A stretch of DNA of 64,000 bases from CAZXEU01 sp965207385 (GCA_965207385.1 CBDBLZ010000021.1:992001-1056000); one strand, 5' to 3'; numbered from the stretch's first letter, positions 26,062 to 35,171 are shown. A program made the numbers and translations. Notes: generated from the letters alone by a model not told the origin.

Positions 26062-26429
26062 GCTCTTGGCAGCATCATATCATTCGGGGCGCAGGATCCA
26101 TGATTCCCAGCTCTGCGTCTGTTCGCAAGCCAAAGTCGTCAGGGAACGCTGGCCGGGCTTGTTTGATCTGCGGCGCATTGCCGGCCGTGGCACTGCTCAC
26201 GATACTGGCACGGAGGCCCGCACAACGTTTGCCAACGGAGGTCGCGGCGACTGCCGTGTCGTCAAACCGGAGCGGATTTCTTCACAGCCCATCAGGCAAA
26301 AGTCGCCGATTGGGCAAATCAAGGGAACCCTGCCAAGGTCAATACATATATATGACTATAGATATGTAACTTCCTTCGTGAATTCTGTGCCACAGGTTGC
26401 ACCACACCCCGGCTTGACCCGAGTGCCGC
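26062..26429. other. Divergent intergenic region with an A/T-rich inverted repeat
   Basis: No gene is seen. The sequence TACATAT (26343-26349) and ATATGTA (26362-26368) form a 7-base inverted repeat with a 12-base spacer, in an A/T-rich patch about 60-90 bases before the radical SAM start. It is a candidate operator or promoter. It bears some likeness to the A/T-rich lexA promoter region, but not enough to claim a shared regulator. Confidence 0.4.
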
Positions 26430-27518
26430 ATGCAAATAACGGCTTCCGCCGACCAGGAATCCGGGCGGATGCCCCGACGGCGCGGCCGCGCGGCCGCGGC
26501 CAATCCCGCGACGCGCTTCGACCCCGTCGTCATAGAATTCGATCCGGCGGAACTGGGCGCCGATGAGCTGCGATCCATTCCCACCCTGTTCTTCGAGGAC
26601 AATTCCCGGAGCATTCTTGCGAAAAACAACAGCCCGGACGTGCCCTTTACCTACAGCGTAAACGCCTACCGTGGTTGCGAGCACGGCTGCATTTACTGCT
26701 ACGCGAGACCGAGCCACGAGTACCTGGGTTGGTCAGCCGGACTCGACTTTGAGACTCGGATTCTGATAAAGCGAAGTGCCCCGGCACTTCTGGCTGGCGC
26801 ATTCGAGGCTTCATCCTGGCAGCCCCAGGTTGTAGCACTGTCCGGTAATACCGATCCATACCAGCCTGTCGAGCGAAAGCTGGCGCTGTCGCGTGGTTGT
26901 CTCGAAGTGTGCCTGGACTACCGCAATCCCGTTGGCGTCATTACCAAGAACTACCTCGTCACGCGGGATATCGACATCCTGCAGGCGCTCGCCGAGCGGA
27001 ATCTGGTGCGCGTTTCCATATCCATCACGACGCTTCGATCGGACCTTGCCTCAAGGCTGGAACCAAGAACTTCAAACCCGTCACGCAGACTCGACGCCAT
27101 AGAGGCCCTTGCGGAGGCCGGGGTACCCGTCGGCGTCATGGTGGCCCCGGTTATCCCGGGCCTAACCGACGAAGAGCTGCCTGTCATCATCTCGGAAGCG
27201 GCCAGGAGAGGAGCGCGCCGTGCGGGCTACACTATCCTGCGCCTCCCGGGAGCAGTTGAAGAGCTCTTCGTGCGTTGGCTTCAAACGGAGCTTCCTGAGC
27301 GTGCAGATCGCATCCTGCGACGGCTCCGGGAGATCCGTGGCGGCAGCCTTTCGGACAGTCGCTTTGGCAATCGCATGCGGGGAGAGGGAATCTGGGCTCG
27401 TGCGCTGGCCGATCTGTTCAGGACGGCGTGCGCGAAGGCAGGCCTGAATCGCACAATGCCTGCACTGTCCACCGACCAGTTCCGACGGCGCTCGGATAGC
27501 CAGTTGTCGCTCTTCTGA
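26430..27518 (+). CDS. PA0069-type radical SAM protein (spore photoproduct lyase-like)
   Basis: A 362-residue radical SAM enzyme. The cluster motif CxxxCxxC lies at Cys83, Cys87 and Cys90 in YRGCEHGCIYCYARPSHEYL, followed by FETRILIK and SGNTDPYQPVE, both hallmarks of the PA0069/SplB-like group. The N-terminus (residues 1-30) is basic and probably disordered; ATG 26469 is a possible alternative start. Members resemble DNA photoproduct lyases but their reaction is unknown. The nearby lexA gene and an upstream dyad are suggestive of repair, nothing more. Confidence 0.88.
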   Translation: MQITASADQESGRMPRRRGRAAAANPATRFDPVVIEFDPAELGADELRSIPTLFFEDNSRSILAKNNSPDVPFTYSVNAYRGCEHGCIYCYARPSHEYLGWSAGLDFETRILIKRSAPALLAGAFEASSWQPQVVALSGNTDPYQPVERKLALSRGCLEVCLDYRNPVGVITKNYLVTRDIDILQALAERNLVRVSISITTLRSDLASRLEPRTSNPSRRLDAIEALAEAGVPVGVMVAPVIPGLTDEELPVIISEAARRGARRAGYTILRLPGAVEELFVRWLQTELPERADRILRRLREIRGGSLSDSRFGNRMRGEGIWARALADLFRTACAKAGLNRTMPALSTDQFRRRSDSQLSLF

Positions 27519-27538
27519 TGGCGCTTGCAATTCGGTGA

Positions 27539-27577
27539 CGCAGGCTGCATGCCGGACGCTGCGGTACGCAGCCTGCG
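27539..27577 (+). terminator. Possible transcription terminator hairpin
   Basis: A perfect 10-base inverted repeat (CGCAGGCTGC at 27539-27548 and GCAGCCTGCG at 27568-27577) with a 19-base loop lies 21 bases after the radical SAM stop codon. There is no T-run, so intrinsic termination is not certain. Confidence 0.45.
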
Positions 27578-27761
27578 CCGGTTTCCCGCTCAGAACATGG
27601 CATATCCGGAATTCAATATATCTTCGGCAGCCCGCTCCGGATCGATCGGTAATTTAGCTTGAAGCACAGATCGGAGGGCTTCGAAGGGTTGTGGACTTAA
27701 TGGGTGCGGACTGCGCGGCGCTATGGCCCCGGCTTGCGCCGTCAATTAGAGAATCCTGGGT

Positions 27762-28283
27762 ATGGGTAAGGAACTGACCATCGATTTTCGGCAGATGCCG
27801 TGGTCGAATTCACCCCCTAGCTGGTGTCACCACGGCATGGCCGTTCAGGAGGCGGTACAGGCGGCTATTCAAGGAAAGCAAGGCCGCACGGTCGTGATCT
27901 GTCCTGCCTCCGGCAACGAGAACCTGAGTGCCGTACTGACCGTGGATGCACGCGGCTTCTCCGGTCAGGTGAGTGTTAGCGGGCCTGCTGATCCGGCGCT
28001 TGAAGACCGATTGGAGCGTGCTCGAACGGGCCGTTTGACTGCATTCTCACACGAGCTGGCCTTGCGGTACCAGTTGGACGAGCCCGGATCTGTAACGCTG
28101 GAGATTCAGGCACCGCATGCCGAAAAGGAAGAGGTCCGGTTCCAGGCCATGCTGGATACTTTATGGGACCTGCAACTGGCAGCCCTGGCAGTGCTGGAAG
28201 ACGTGTTTGGCGTATCGCAAACACCGGCAGAGTCGGTTCGGCGGCAAAGCGTCGTGCAAACGCTCGGCCAGGAATCCAGCTAG
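27762..28283 (+). CDS. Hypothetical soluble protein
   Basis: A 173-residue protein without signal peptide or membrane helix. The N-terminal half is mixed (SWCHHGMAVQEAVQAAIQG, TVVICPASGNENLSAVL), followed by an acidic, helical C-terminal half (EEVRFQAMLDTLWDLQLAAL, AVLEDVFGV). I do not recognise the family. Codon use and composition look like a real gene. It stands alone between the radical SAM gene and the flavoprotein. Confidence 0.6.
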   Translation: MGKELTIDFRQMPWSNSPPSWCHHGMAVQEAVQAAIQGKQGRTVVICPASGNENLSAVLTVDARGFSGQVSVSGPADPALEDRLERARTGRLTAFSHELALRYQLDEPGSVTLEIQAPHAEKEEVRFQAMLDTLWDLQLAALAVLEDVFGVSQTPAESVRRQSVVQTLGQESS

Positions 28284-28464
28284 GCGCGTCGGATGTTCGT
28301 CAGTCTTGCTGCCCCGGATGGGGCCGACTGCACCGATAGAGGAAGGGCTCGTATTGCCGTCCGGCATGCGGCAGGATTCAGCCCGATTGAACAGGAAAGA
28401 ACGCCACCAGGCGTATATTGCGATCGCTCCAGGGACTTCTCGAACAAAGGCCTTCTGAAAACGC

Positions 28465-29814
28465 ATGGCCATGGATAAACGGACCTTTCTCAAGACCTCG
28501 TCTACAATTCTCGCTGGCAGCCTGTTGGCTCCGCTTGCTTCCTGCCGGTCCTCTAGTCACGGGGTGCCCCGTACAAACTGGGCCGGCAATCTTACCTACG
28601 GTACGACCCGGGTGCATGTCCCTGATTCTGTCGCCGAGGCCCAGGAAGTCATCCGCAGGAGCCGCAGCATTCGTGCACTGGGCTCACGCCACTGCTTCAA
28701 TGCCATCGCGGACAGCACCAGCGAGCAGATCTCCCTTGAGAATCTGAAAGGCGTCATTGAGCTGGACGAAGAAGCGGGCAACGTGATTGTTCAGGGAGGC
28801 ATTCTGTACGGAGAGCTCAGTCCCTTCCTGCACGAGAGGGGATTCGCACTGCACAACCTGGCGTCGCTTCCGCATATATCCATTGCCGGAGCATGTGCTA
28901 CGGCCACGCATGGTTCAGGTGTCAGCAACGGGAATCTGGCCACTGCCGTCACGGCGTTGGAATTCATAGACGCAAACGGCGAACTCGTCGCGCTTTCGCG
29001 TGCTGAGGATGGTGAAGCGTTTGCCGGAGCCGTCGTAGGCCTCGGCGGACTCGGCGTCGTGACGCAGCTGGCACTATCCGTGCAGCCTACGTTTGACATG
29101 ATTCAGCACGTATATCTTGGCTTGCCGCTGGTCTCCATGCAGGAGAACTTCGATGCAATCATGGAAAGCGGCTACAGCGTGAGTCTGTTCACGGACTGGC
29201 AGACGGACGCAGCCACCCAGTTGTGGATAAAGCGCAAGGCCGAGGCAGATGCTGCGCAGGTTGAGCCCGAAATCTTTGGGGCCGCGCTCGCAGACAGGAA
29301 CGTGCATCCCATCCTGGCGCTTTCAGCTGTCAACTGCACGGAGCAGATGGGTGTAGCCGGACCCTGGTACGAACGGCTGCCCCATTTCAGGATGGATTTC
29401 ACTCCCAGCAGCGGACGGGAGTTGCAGACAGAGTTTTTCGTGCCTCGAGAACGTGCCCGGGAAGCCATCGAAGTACTTCTGGGCATGGGCCCCAGGTTCT
29501 CGGACCTGCTCATGATTTCCGAGATTCGGACCATAGATGCGGACGACCTGTGGATGAGCACATGCTACGGAAGGCCAAGCGTGGCCTTTCACTTCACGTG
29601 GGAGCAGGACTGGCAGGCGCTGCAGTTGCTGCTGCCTGATCTGGAGGATGCGCTCGCACCGTTCGAAGCGCGCCCCCATTGGGGCAAGTTGTTTGCGACC
29701 TCCCCGGACGCGCTGCACGCCAGGTACGAGAGAATCCAGGATTTCCGGGATTTGCTTGCGAGTTATGATCCGGAGGGCAAGTTTCGCAACGACTTCCTTG
29801 AGCTGTACATCTAG
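28465..29814 (+). CDS. FAD-linked alditol oxidase / aldonolactone oxidase-like protein
   Basis: 449 residues. The N-terminus (KRTFLKTSSTILAGSLLAPL then ASC) looks like a Tat-like or lipoprotein signal, which differs from cytoplasmic Streptomyces alditol oxidase. The motif NWAGNLTYG and the flavinylation site GSRHCFNAIAD, with His76 as the probable covalent FAD ligand, are typical of alditol oxidase, xylitol oxidase and related D-arabinono-lactone oxidases. The FAD-binding segment SLPHISIAGACATATHGSG and a C-terminal ALO-type domain (HWGKLF near residue 415) complete the fold. Probably oxidises a sugar alcohol or lactone in the periplasm, producing hydrogen peroxide. Confidence 0.87.
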   Translation: MAMDKRTFLKTSSTILAGSLLAPLASCRSSSHGVPRTNWAGNLTYGTTRVHVPDSVAEAQEVIRRSRSIRALGSRHCFNAIADSTSEQISLENLKGVIELDEEAGNVIVQGGILYGELSPFLHERGFALHNLASLPHISIAGACATATHGSGVSNGNLATAVTALEFIDANGELVALSRAEDGEAFAGAVVGLGGLGVVTQLALSVQPTFDMIQHVYLGLPLVSMQENFDAIMESGYSVSLFTDWQTDAATQLWIKRKAEADAAQVEPEIFGAALADRNVHPILALSAVNCTEQMGVAGPWYERLPHFRMDFTPSSGRELQTEFFVPRERAREAIEVLLGMGPRFSDLLMISEIRTIDADDLWMSTCYGRPSVAFHFTWEQDWQALQLLLPDLEDALAPFEARPHWGKLFATSPDALHARYERIQDFRDLLASYDPEGKFRNDFLELYI

Positions 29815-29980
29815 GAAATCGACCCGGGTGCAGGATCTTCCGCCGGACTGGTGAGAGCGCCTTCTGCGCGTGTGGCCCGCGGCAGAGGCCTGGCGTGTCT
29901 TTGTCCGCCACGCCAAATATTGGCATCCGCTGCGGCAGACAGGATCAGCGCGTTACCGGGCCGCATTGTGTATCACATAG

Positions 29981-30009
29981 TTGCATATATGGAGTCATAG
30001 CCTTATAAT
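29981..30009 (+). promoter_or_regulatory. Promoter of lexA (TTGCAT-17-TATAAT)
   Basis: TTGCAT at 29981-29986 and TATAAT at 30004-30009 are separated by exactly 17 bases, an excellent sigma-70-type pair. The lexA ATG lies 41 bases after the -10 box. Bacteroidota often use different housekeeping promoters, so the match is notable but not proof. Confidence 0.6.
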
Positions 30010-30023
30010 GGGTCATCCATATA
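29986..30023. promoter_or_regulatory. Inverted repeat over the lexA promoter, candidate LexA operator
   Basis: TATATGGA (29986-29993) and TCCATATA (30016-30023) form a perfect 8-base inverted repeat with a 22-base spacer that brackets the -10 box. LexA usually represses its own gene, so an autoregulatory operator is expected here; the exact motif in this lineage is unknown to me. Confidence 0.5.
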
Positions 30024-30050
30024 CCATACGGCCTCACAGGTGGCACTAAC

Positions 30051-30722
30051 ATGGGACGCAGATCACTCACTGCCAAGCAGCACGCAGTGCTGGAATTCGT
30101 TCGCAAGTTCGTTGAAGAGAACGGATACTGGCCTACATACAAGGCCATCTCCCAGGAATTCAATTTTCGCTCTCCCAATAGCGTGACGCAGAATCTGAAG
30201 GCGCTCATTAGGAAGAGATACGTGAGGAAGGCCCCATACGGCTACGAATTGATAACCGACGGGCAGTCCACGTACGGGATTCCCATCCGTGGCGTCATTG
30301 CGGCGGGTCAGTTGCAGGAAGCTGTAGAGTCTGACCTGGGTACCATAACTCTTGAGACCCTCTTCCCGAATCTCAACCGAATGTATGCCCTGCGCGTGTC
30401 CGGTCAGTCCATGAAGGGCGTAGACATCGCGGATGGCGACTACGTACTCCTGGTAGACGACGATATACCCAATGGAGGTATCGGGGCAGTCCTGTACAAC
30501 GGTGAAACGTCGCTGAAGCGCATCTATGTTGACAGCCGGGGCGTGCGGCTGGAGCCGGCCAATCCCGAATACGATGAAATCCACATCACGCCGGATATCT
30601 TCGAGGAGGTCAAGGTGCTCGGCAGGTACGTCGGACACGTGAACCGCACGGGCGTGCACAAGCCGGAGTCGGTGGTACACTTGCCGTCCCCCGGCTCATC
30701 CAGGTACCGGCGCACGGGTTAG
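30051..30722 (+). CDS. lexA: LexA SOS repressor
   Basis: A 223-residue repressor-protease of the SOS response. The N-terminal winged-helix domain (LTAKQHAVLEFVRKFVEENG, SPNSVTQNLKALIRK) is followed by the S24 peptidase domain. Self-cleavage site Ala85-Gly86 (GVIAAGQ), nucleophile Ser120 (VSGQSMKG) and Lys156 (TSLKRIYV) are all present, nearly at E. coli numbering. The C-terminus is extended by about 20 residues. A strong promoter and an inverted repeat lie just upstream. No imuA/imuB/dnaE2 cassette follows it here. Confidence 0.95.
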   Translation: MGRRSLTAKQHAVLEFVRKFVEENGYWPTYKAISQEFNFRSPNSVTQNLKALIRKRYVRKAPYGYELITDGQSTYGIPIRGVIAAGQLQEAVESDLGTITLETLFPNLNRMYALRVSGQSMKGVDIADGDYVLLVDDDIPNGGIGAVLYNGETSLKRIYVDSRGVRLEPANPEYDEIHITPDIFEEVKVLGRYVGHVNRTGVHKPESVVHLPSPGSSRYRRTG

Positions 30723-30805
30723 CGCTGCGAGCCCCGGACATGGCGCCGGAGCCTGCACAAGCGGCCCGACTCCGGGCGTAGTCCCGCAACGTGGTTGTTG
30801 GCTTC

Positions 30806-31237
30806 CTACTGCCCGGTGCGTTCCTGGTACGGCACGGTTTCTCCGCGCTCCACGTATCTCTTGAGAAGTCGCAGGTAAAGGGCCCAGCAGTAAGCGGATC
30901 GCAGGAAATGATCGTTGCGCTGCGCCCAGCCGGCGTGACAGAACCGGACCAGTACACCGCTGTCGCGGTCTTCCAGGCTGAACGATACCCGAGTACCGGT
31001 CCAGTCGGCGTCCGCGCTTGTCACGGTCCACTCGATGGATCTGCCAGCGGTGCACTCGGTAACCTCTGCCAGCCAGTCGTAATCCGGACCGAAATACAAC
31101 CTGTAGCTTGCCCCCGGTTGGGGGCGCCCGGAGGCCCGCAGCGTCCACCAGGCGCTGAGCCCCTCTGCAGACGAAACGGCTTCGAAAACGGAAGAAGAGG
31201 TGCCTTCAATGGTGAGATTCATGCAAATGTCCGCCAT
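30806..31237 (-). CDS. SRPBCC/AHSA1-like protein
   Basis: A 143-residue soluble protein of the AHSA1/START-like class: the opening strand MNLTIEGTSSSVFEAVSSAE, the GLSAWWT helix and tryptophan pair, and later VSFSLEDRDSGVLVRFCHAG. These proteins bind small hydrophobic ligands or act as cochaperone-like modules. It lies convergent to lexA with an 83-base gap. Function unknown. Confidence 0.82.
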   Translation of the reverse strand: MADICMNLTIEGTSSSVFEAVSSAEGLSAWWTLRASGRPQPGASYRLYFGPDYDWLAEVTECTAGRSIEWTVTSADADWTGTRVSFSLEDRDSGVLVRFCHAGWAQRNDHFLRSAYCWALYLRLLKRYVERGETVPYQERTGQ

Positions 31238-31450
31238 GGCCCGCTACCGGAAGTGAATTCATGTCAGAGTATGGCGACGCGCCCGGTTGCGTTCCGCCCG
31301 AGGGTATTTTTTGGAGAACAGGATCCATGCCCCGGCCAGCCCATTTCCGGCCCAGGACCGGTTGGCCTGCGGCGAGACTGACGACAAGGCATTCGGTTTT
31401 GTCTGCCGGCGTGGGCATTCCACGCACGACTGCTTGAATATTGCAGACAA

Positions 31451-32578
31451 ATGACGGGTGGCCACCTTGCCGGCAACGCGGAAATAGTCTCCTGGCCGGA
31501 CGATCGTACGCTGCACGTTACCAACGGAGACTCCGCCGCAGAGCTGATCCGAGCAGCCGGCAGTCAGGGAACCATTGTTCCGTGGCGCGATGTGCTGCAC
31601 GAGGGCCCCGTGCGCGCGGGGCTCCAGATGGAAGCGCTGGGCGCCGAAAGGGCCGAGTATCTGGCAGGCCGCGGCTGGGGAGAGCTGCGCGAGTTGACTG
31701 CTTCGTTCCAGTCGCGAGACCGCATGCTCGCATCGTTTCGGGATTTCCGCGAGGTAGTTATGTGGTTCGAGCACGATTTGTACGATCAGCTCCAGCTGGC
31801 GCAGGTACTGGACTTTCTCGCCGGACAGGACCGGGGCAGCGTCCTAGTGTCACTTATTTGTATAGGCAGCTTTCCTGGCGTCGAGCCGTTTCGAGGGCTC
31901 GGGAATCTGAGTCCGGATAACATGCCGGCGTTGTATCGCCGCAGAAGTGAAGTCACATCGGCGCAGTATAGGCTGGCAGTTGAAGTGTGGCGTGCATTTC
32001 GCCACAGCGATCCCACGCAACTGGCAGCACTGCTTCCGTGCGATCTCAGTCCGCTGCCCTACATGAAGGCGGCCATTCGCCGCCAGCTCGAGCAATTGCC
32101 GTCCGTAGCAAACGGCCTAGGTCGTACAGAGCAGCAGGTATTGCAGTCACTGGCAGCTGGCGTCTCGAGTCCGGTCTCGCTGCTGCACGCTTGTTGGGAC
32201 GCTGAAGAGAGCCCGTTCATGGGTGACTGGTCTTTTTGGGCGGTCCTTGAGGAATTGGCCAACGGGCCTCATCCGCTTGTTCGCGTTTCAGGGAGCCTGA
32301 CCGGTCCAGGGCTTCGGACTGCGGTTGTGGAGCTAACTACTGCCGGAGCGGCCGTACTTCGCGGTGAGCGCGATGCAGTGGCGCTGCGCGGCATGGACCG
32401 GTGGTTCGGAGGAACCCGCCTGCAAGGCAAGCAGGCAGCGTTGGCGGTGGGATGCGCGCCTGGGGCGCCTGGTAGATGGCGCGCAGGGTGCGGGAGCCCC
32501 CGGTTGATACACCGAACGCGGCTTCGTATCGTGCAGGCACGCCGAATTAATCGCTGCGAACCATGGGTTACTTCTTGA
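31451..32578 (+). CDS. DUF1835 domain protein with a 3' frameshift
   Basis: As read, 375 residues. The N-terminus shows the DUF1835 signature (LHVTNGDSAA, IVPWRDVLHEGPV) and the middle shows FEHDLYDQLQL. After MDRWFGGTRLQGKQAA the frame runs into an unlikely basic tail. If one base near 32441 is skipped, translation continues WRWDARLGRLVDG and stops at TGA 32505-32507, which is the kind of ending usual for this family (from memory). So the true gene probably ended at 32507, and about 20 C-terminal residues are altered. Role of DUF1835 proteins is unknown. Confidence 0.8.
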   Translation: MTGGHLAGNAEIVSWPDDRTLHVTNGDSAAELIRAAGSQGTIVPWRDVLHEGPVRAGLQMEALGAERAEYLAGRGWGELRELTASFQSRDRMLASFRDFREVVMWFEHDLYDQLQLAQVLDFLAGQDRGSVLVSLICIGSFPGVEPFRGLGNLSPDNMPALYRRRSEVTSAQYRLAVEVWRAFRHSDPTQLAALLPCDLSPLPYMKAAIRRQLEQLPSVANGLGRTEQQVLQSLAAGVSSPVSLLHACWDAEESPFMGDWSFWAVLEELANGPHPLVRVSGSLTGPGLRTAVVELTTAGAAVLRGERDAVALRGMDRWFGGTRLQGKQAALAVGCAPGAPGRWRAGCGSPRLIHRTRLRIVQARRINRCEPWVTS

Positions 32579-33063
32579 TGTCGATTCTAAGAAAGGTATT
32601 CAGACGGGTTGGCCGGCCACTTTTCAGTGCGCTGGCCGGCTACGCCGCAATGGCGTTCGTGATTGCATGCTCCTTTGGACTTGCCTATGTGGTACTTGGA
32701 GCCAACGGGGCTTTCGCGGAAGGCAGCTGGGCTGTCTCCGGTGTCTGGGTCGCCATGAGCATCCTGGTCGGGCTCGGTGCCGCTGTTCTCGGGGGATGGG
32801 TTTGCCGCCTCGTTGCCGGAGGCCAGTGGATGGGCCCCGTGCTGCTGGTCGCTGCAGTCTTGCTCCTGGGTTACTCGCAGGTCAGCCCGACGGGCGAGCC
32901 TGTTGATCCCGGGCCACGCACGCATGAGCCCGGGATGCAGGAGGCCATGAGAACCGCCAGGCAGCCGACGTGGCTCATGTACCTCAATCCCATCCTGGGA
33001 GTCGTGGGCGTAACGCTCGGAAGCGGATTGCTGGCCAGCAAGCGGCGGGACGAAGAGAGTTAG
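32563..33063 (+). CDS. Hypothetical membrane protein with four predicted helices
   Basis: 166 residues from ATG 32563 (ATG 32578 is an alternative). Four hydrophobic helices are visible: ALAGYAAMAFVIACSFGLAY, VWVAMSILVGLGAAVLGGWV, GPVLLVAAVLLLGYSQV and LNPILGVVGVTLGSGLLA. The loop between helices 3 and 4 is proline- and glutamate-rich. No known family recognised. If the DUF1835 gene really ends at 32507, this gene does not overlap it. Confidence 0.75.
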   Translation: MGYFLMSILRKVFRRVGRPLFSALAGYAAMAFVIACSFGLAYVVLGANGAFAEGSWAVSGVWVAMSILVGLGAAVLGGWVCRLVAGGQWMGPVLLVAAVLLLGYSQVSPTGEPVDPGPRTHEPGMQEAMRTARQPTWLMYLNPILGVVGVTLGSGLLASKRRDEES

Positions 33064-33117
33064 CCTGCACCGGCGAAGCCTTCCCTGGCCGTGCGGCCGG
33101 CTCCGTTGCCGGCACGG

Positions 33118-33801
33118 CTACCAGTCAAGTCCCAGGGCGCGCGTCAGGAATTCCATGTAGTCGGCTCCGGCTGCGAATGTCGCGGCGAGTTGCCCGATGA
33201 AGTCCGGTCTGCAGGCGGCGGCCTCCGTAAGGGGTGCGACAGCCACATGATGGCGCCGCTTCAGGTCTTCCACAAACCTGTGGTTCGGGTCAAAGCCGCG
33301 AGGAGGCCGCTTGAGTTCGTCGCCCTGCATGGCACGCCCATAGACGGCAGTGAAGCGCGCGTCCGTTGTCAGGCGCTCCCATTCTTCGTCCTGTTCAACT
33401 ATGGCCCCGCGCAGTTTGGTCAGCGTCGAATGATCGGGCCCCCAAATCCCTACGGCGCCGAATACCTCGCCCGGTGCAAGATGAAGATAGAAGCCCGGGG
33501 CGTGAGCACCCCTGCCCGCCTTGTGCCGAAAATGGACGCCCGCTGATGTCTTGTAGGGGCTCTTGTCCTTGGAAAAGCGTACGTCGCGATAGATCCGGAA
33601 TAGCGAGCCACCAACCTTGGGGATGGCGGTAAAGTGCGGATTAATGGAGGCTAGCGGCGCCTGGAAGTCGGATATGAACTGAATGAGGGGCCCCTTGATG
33701 TGGGCCTCGTACCGGTGCCGGTTTTCCTGAAACCAGGGTCTTGTGTTGTTTTGCTTGAGTTCAATCAGGAATTCAAAGAGCTCGGGCTGGATCAGAGACA
33801 T
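33118..33801 (-). CDS. DUF2461 family protein
   Basis: 227 residues matching DUF2461 (TIGR02453): N-terminal LFEFLIELKQNNTRPWFQEN, then the conserved SLFRIYRDVRFSKDKSPYKT and a FYLHLAPGEVFGAVGIWGP segment. The family is widespread and uncharacterised. It is convergent with the preceding membrane-protein gene and divergent from the trans-sulfuration gene. Confidence 0.88.
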   Translation of the reverse strand: MSLIQPELFEFLIELKQNNTRPWFQENRHRYEAHIKGPLIQFISDFQAPLASINPHFTAIPKVGGSLFRIYRDVRFSKDKSPYKTSAGVHFRHKAGRGAHAPGFYLHLAPGEVFGAVGIWGPDHSTLTKLRGAIVEQDEEWERLTTDARFTAVYGRAMQGDELKRPPRGFDPNHRFVEDLKRRHHVAVAPLTEAAACRPDFIGQLAATFAAGADYMEFLTRALGLDW

Positions 33802-33987
33802 GTATTTGGAGCGGTGATAGTGCTATTCGGCAAATGGGCTACAGGACGGCGGCGAAGTAGAACGGCGGCATGTAAAGGTTGTTTTGCTGACTCGTCCGCG
33901 TTGTGATCGTGCAGAACGAGCTCTGCCCAGGAGGAAGTTGTTCGTTACGGGAACCGTAACTTGCCGATTCCACCAACCCGAATACTC

Positions 33988-35166
33988 ATGCGAGCCTTGT
34001 CCATGCGCACGCAGGCCATTCACGCGGGAGACCGGGGCCACTCGGTGGCCCCGCCCCTCGAAATGGCCAATTCCTATCTCGTGGATCCCGACGTGGGGTT
34101 CTCTGCAGAAGACCTGGAAGACGACTCGCCCTTCATCTATTCCCGGTGGGGAAATCCCACAGTGCGCAGGCTGGAGGTACGACTGGCGGCCCTGGAGGGC
34201 GGAGAAGCCGCCCTTTGCTTTGGCAGCGGCATGAGTGCCATCACGGGACTCTTCACGCACTTGCTCGGTCAGGGCGACCATCTGGTAATGAGCAATGTGG
34301 CATATGCCGGAGCGGTGGAATACACGTACGATATCCTGCCGCAGATGGGAGTAGAGGTTACGCATGTAGATGCGTCCAACCTTGCCGAGATTCGCTCGGC
34401 GCTGCGTCCAAACACCAGGCTCGTCCACATTGAAACGCCGTGCAATCCCATTCTGAGGCTGGCCGACATTCGTGCCGTCTCCGCCATTGCACACGAAGCC
34501 GGGGCGCTTGTGTCCGTAGACTCCACATTTGCGACGCCCGTCGCAACACGTCCGCTGGCGCTTGGAGCGGATTTTGTCCTTCATTCCCTGACCAAGTACC
34601 TCGGCGGACACGGCGACGCAATTGGCGGGGCCCTGATTGGTGCTCGGGGGCCGGTAGACGCTGTCAGGCAGCGCATTGGCGTGCATGCCGGCGGCGTTCT
34701 CAGTCCGTTCAATGCCTGGCTTATCCTGCGCGGCCTGGCTACTCTTTCGCTGCGCATGCGAGCCCACTCCGACAGCGCGGCGAAGGTAGCTGAGCTGCTG
34801 GAACAACATCCACATGTTACCAGGGTGCATTACCCTGGCTTTTCATCCCATCCCCAGCATGACCTGGCGCAGCGGCAGATGCAACTCTTCTCCGGTATGC
34901 TGACGTTTCAGGTAGAGGACGGGCCAGGCATGGCCCGGCATCTGCAGCAGCGTCTGGAGGTCTTCAGCTACGCAGTCTCGCTGGGTGATGTGCGCAGCCT
35001 CATCTTCTACATAGACACGGCAGCCATGATGGACTCCACCTTTCACCTTCAGGGGACTGCCCTGGAGGCGTACCGGGCTTTTGCCGGGGAAGGACTGTTT
35101 CGCGTGTCCGTCGGATTGGAGGATCCCGACGACCTGTGCCATGACCTGGAGCGCGCGCTACGGTAG
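33988..35166 (+). CDS. Trans-sulfuration family PLP enzyme (cystathionine/methionine gamma-lyase type)
   Basis: About 392 residues from ATG 33988 (TTG 33961 and ATG 34003 also in frame; 34003 would begin MRTQAIHAGD, a typical start for this family). It shows the Cys/Met metabolism PLP fold: FIYSRWGNPTVRRLE, CFGSGMSAITG, HIETPCNPILR, the PLP lysine in HSLTKYLGGHGD (residue 203 from this start) and the C-terminal VSVGLEDPDDL. Reaction could be cystathionine beta- or gamma-lyase, gamma-synthase or methionine gamma-lyase; sequence alone does not settle this. Confidence 0.9.
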   Translation: MRALSMRTQAIHAGDRGHSVAPPLEMANSYLVDPDVGFSAEDLEDDSPFIYSRWGNPTVRRLEVRLAALEGGEAALCFGSGMSAITGLFTHLLGQGDHLVMSNVAYAGAVEYTYDILPQMGVEVTHVDASNLAEIRSALRPNTRLVHIETPCNPILRLADIRAVSAIAHEAGALVSVDSTFATPVATRPLALGADFVLHSLTKYLGGHGDAIGGALIGARGPVDAVRQRIGVHAGGVLSPFNAWLILRGLATLSLRMRAHSDSAAKVAELLEQHPHVTRVHYPGFSSHPQHDLAQRQMQLFSGMLTFQVEDGPGMARHLQQRLEVFSYAVSLGDVRSLIFYIDTAAMMDSTFHLQGTALEAYRAFAGEGLFRVSVGLEDPDDLCHDLERALR

Positions 35167-35171
35167 GAATC

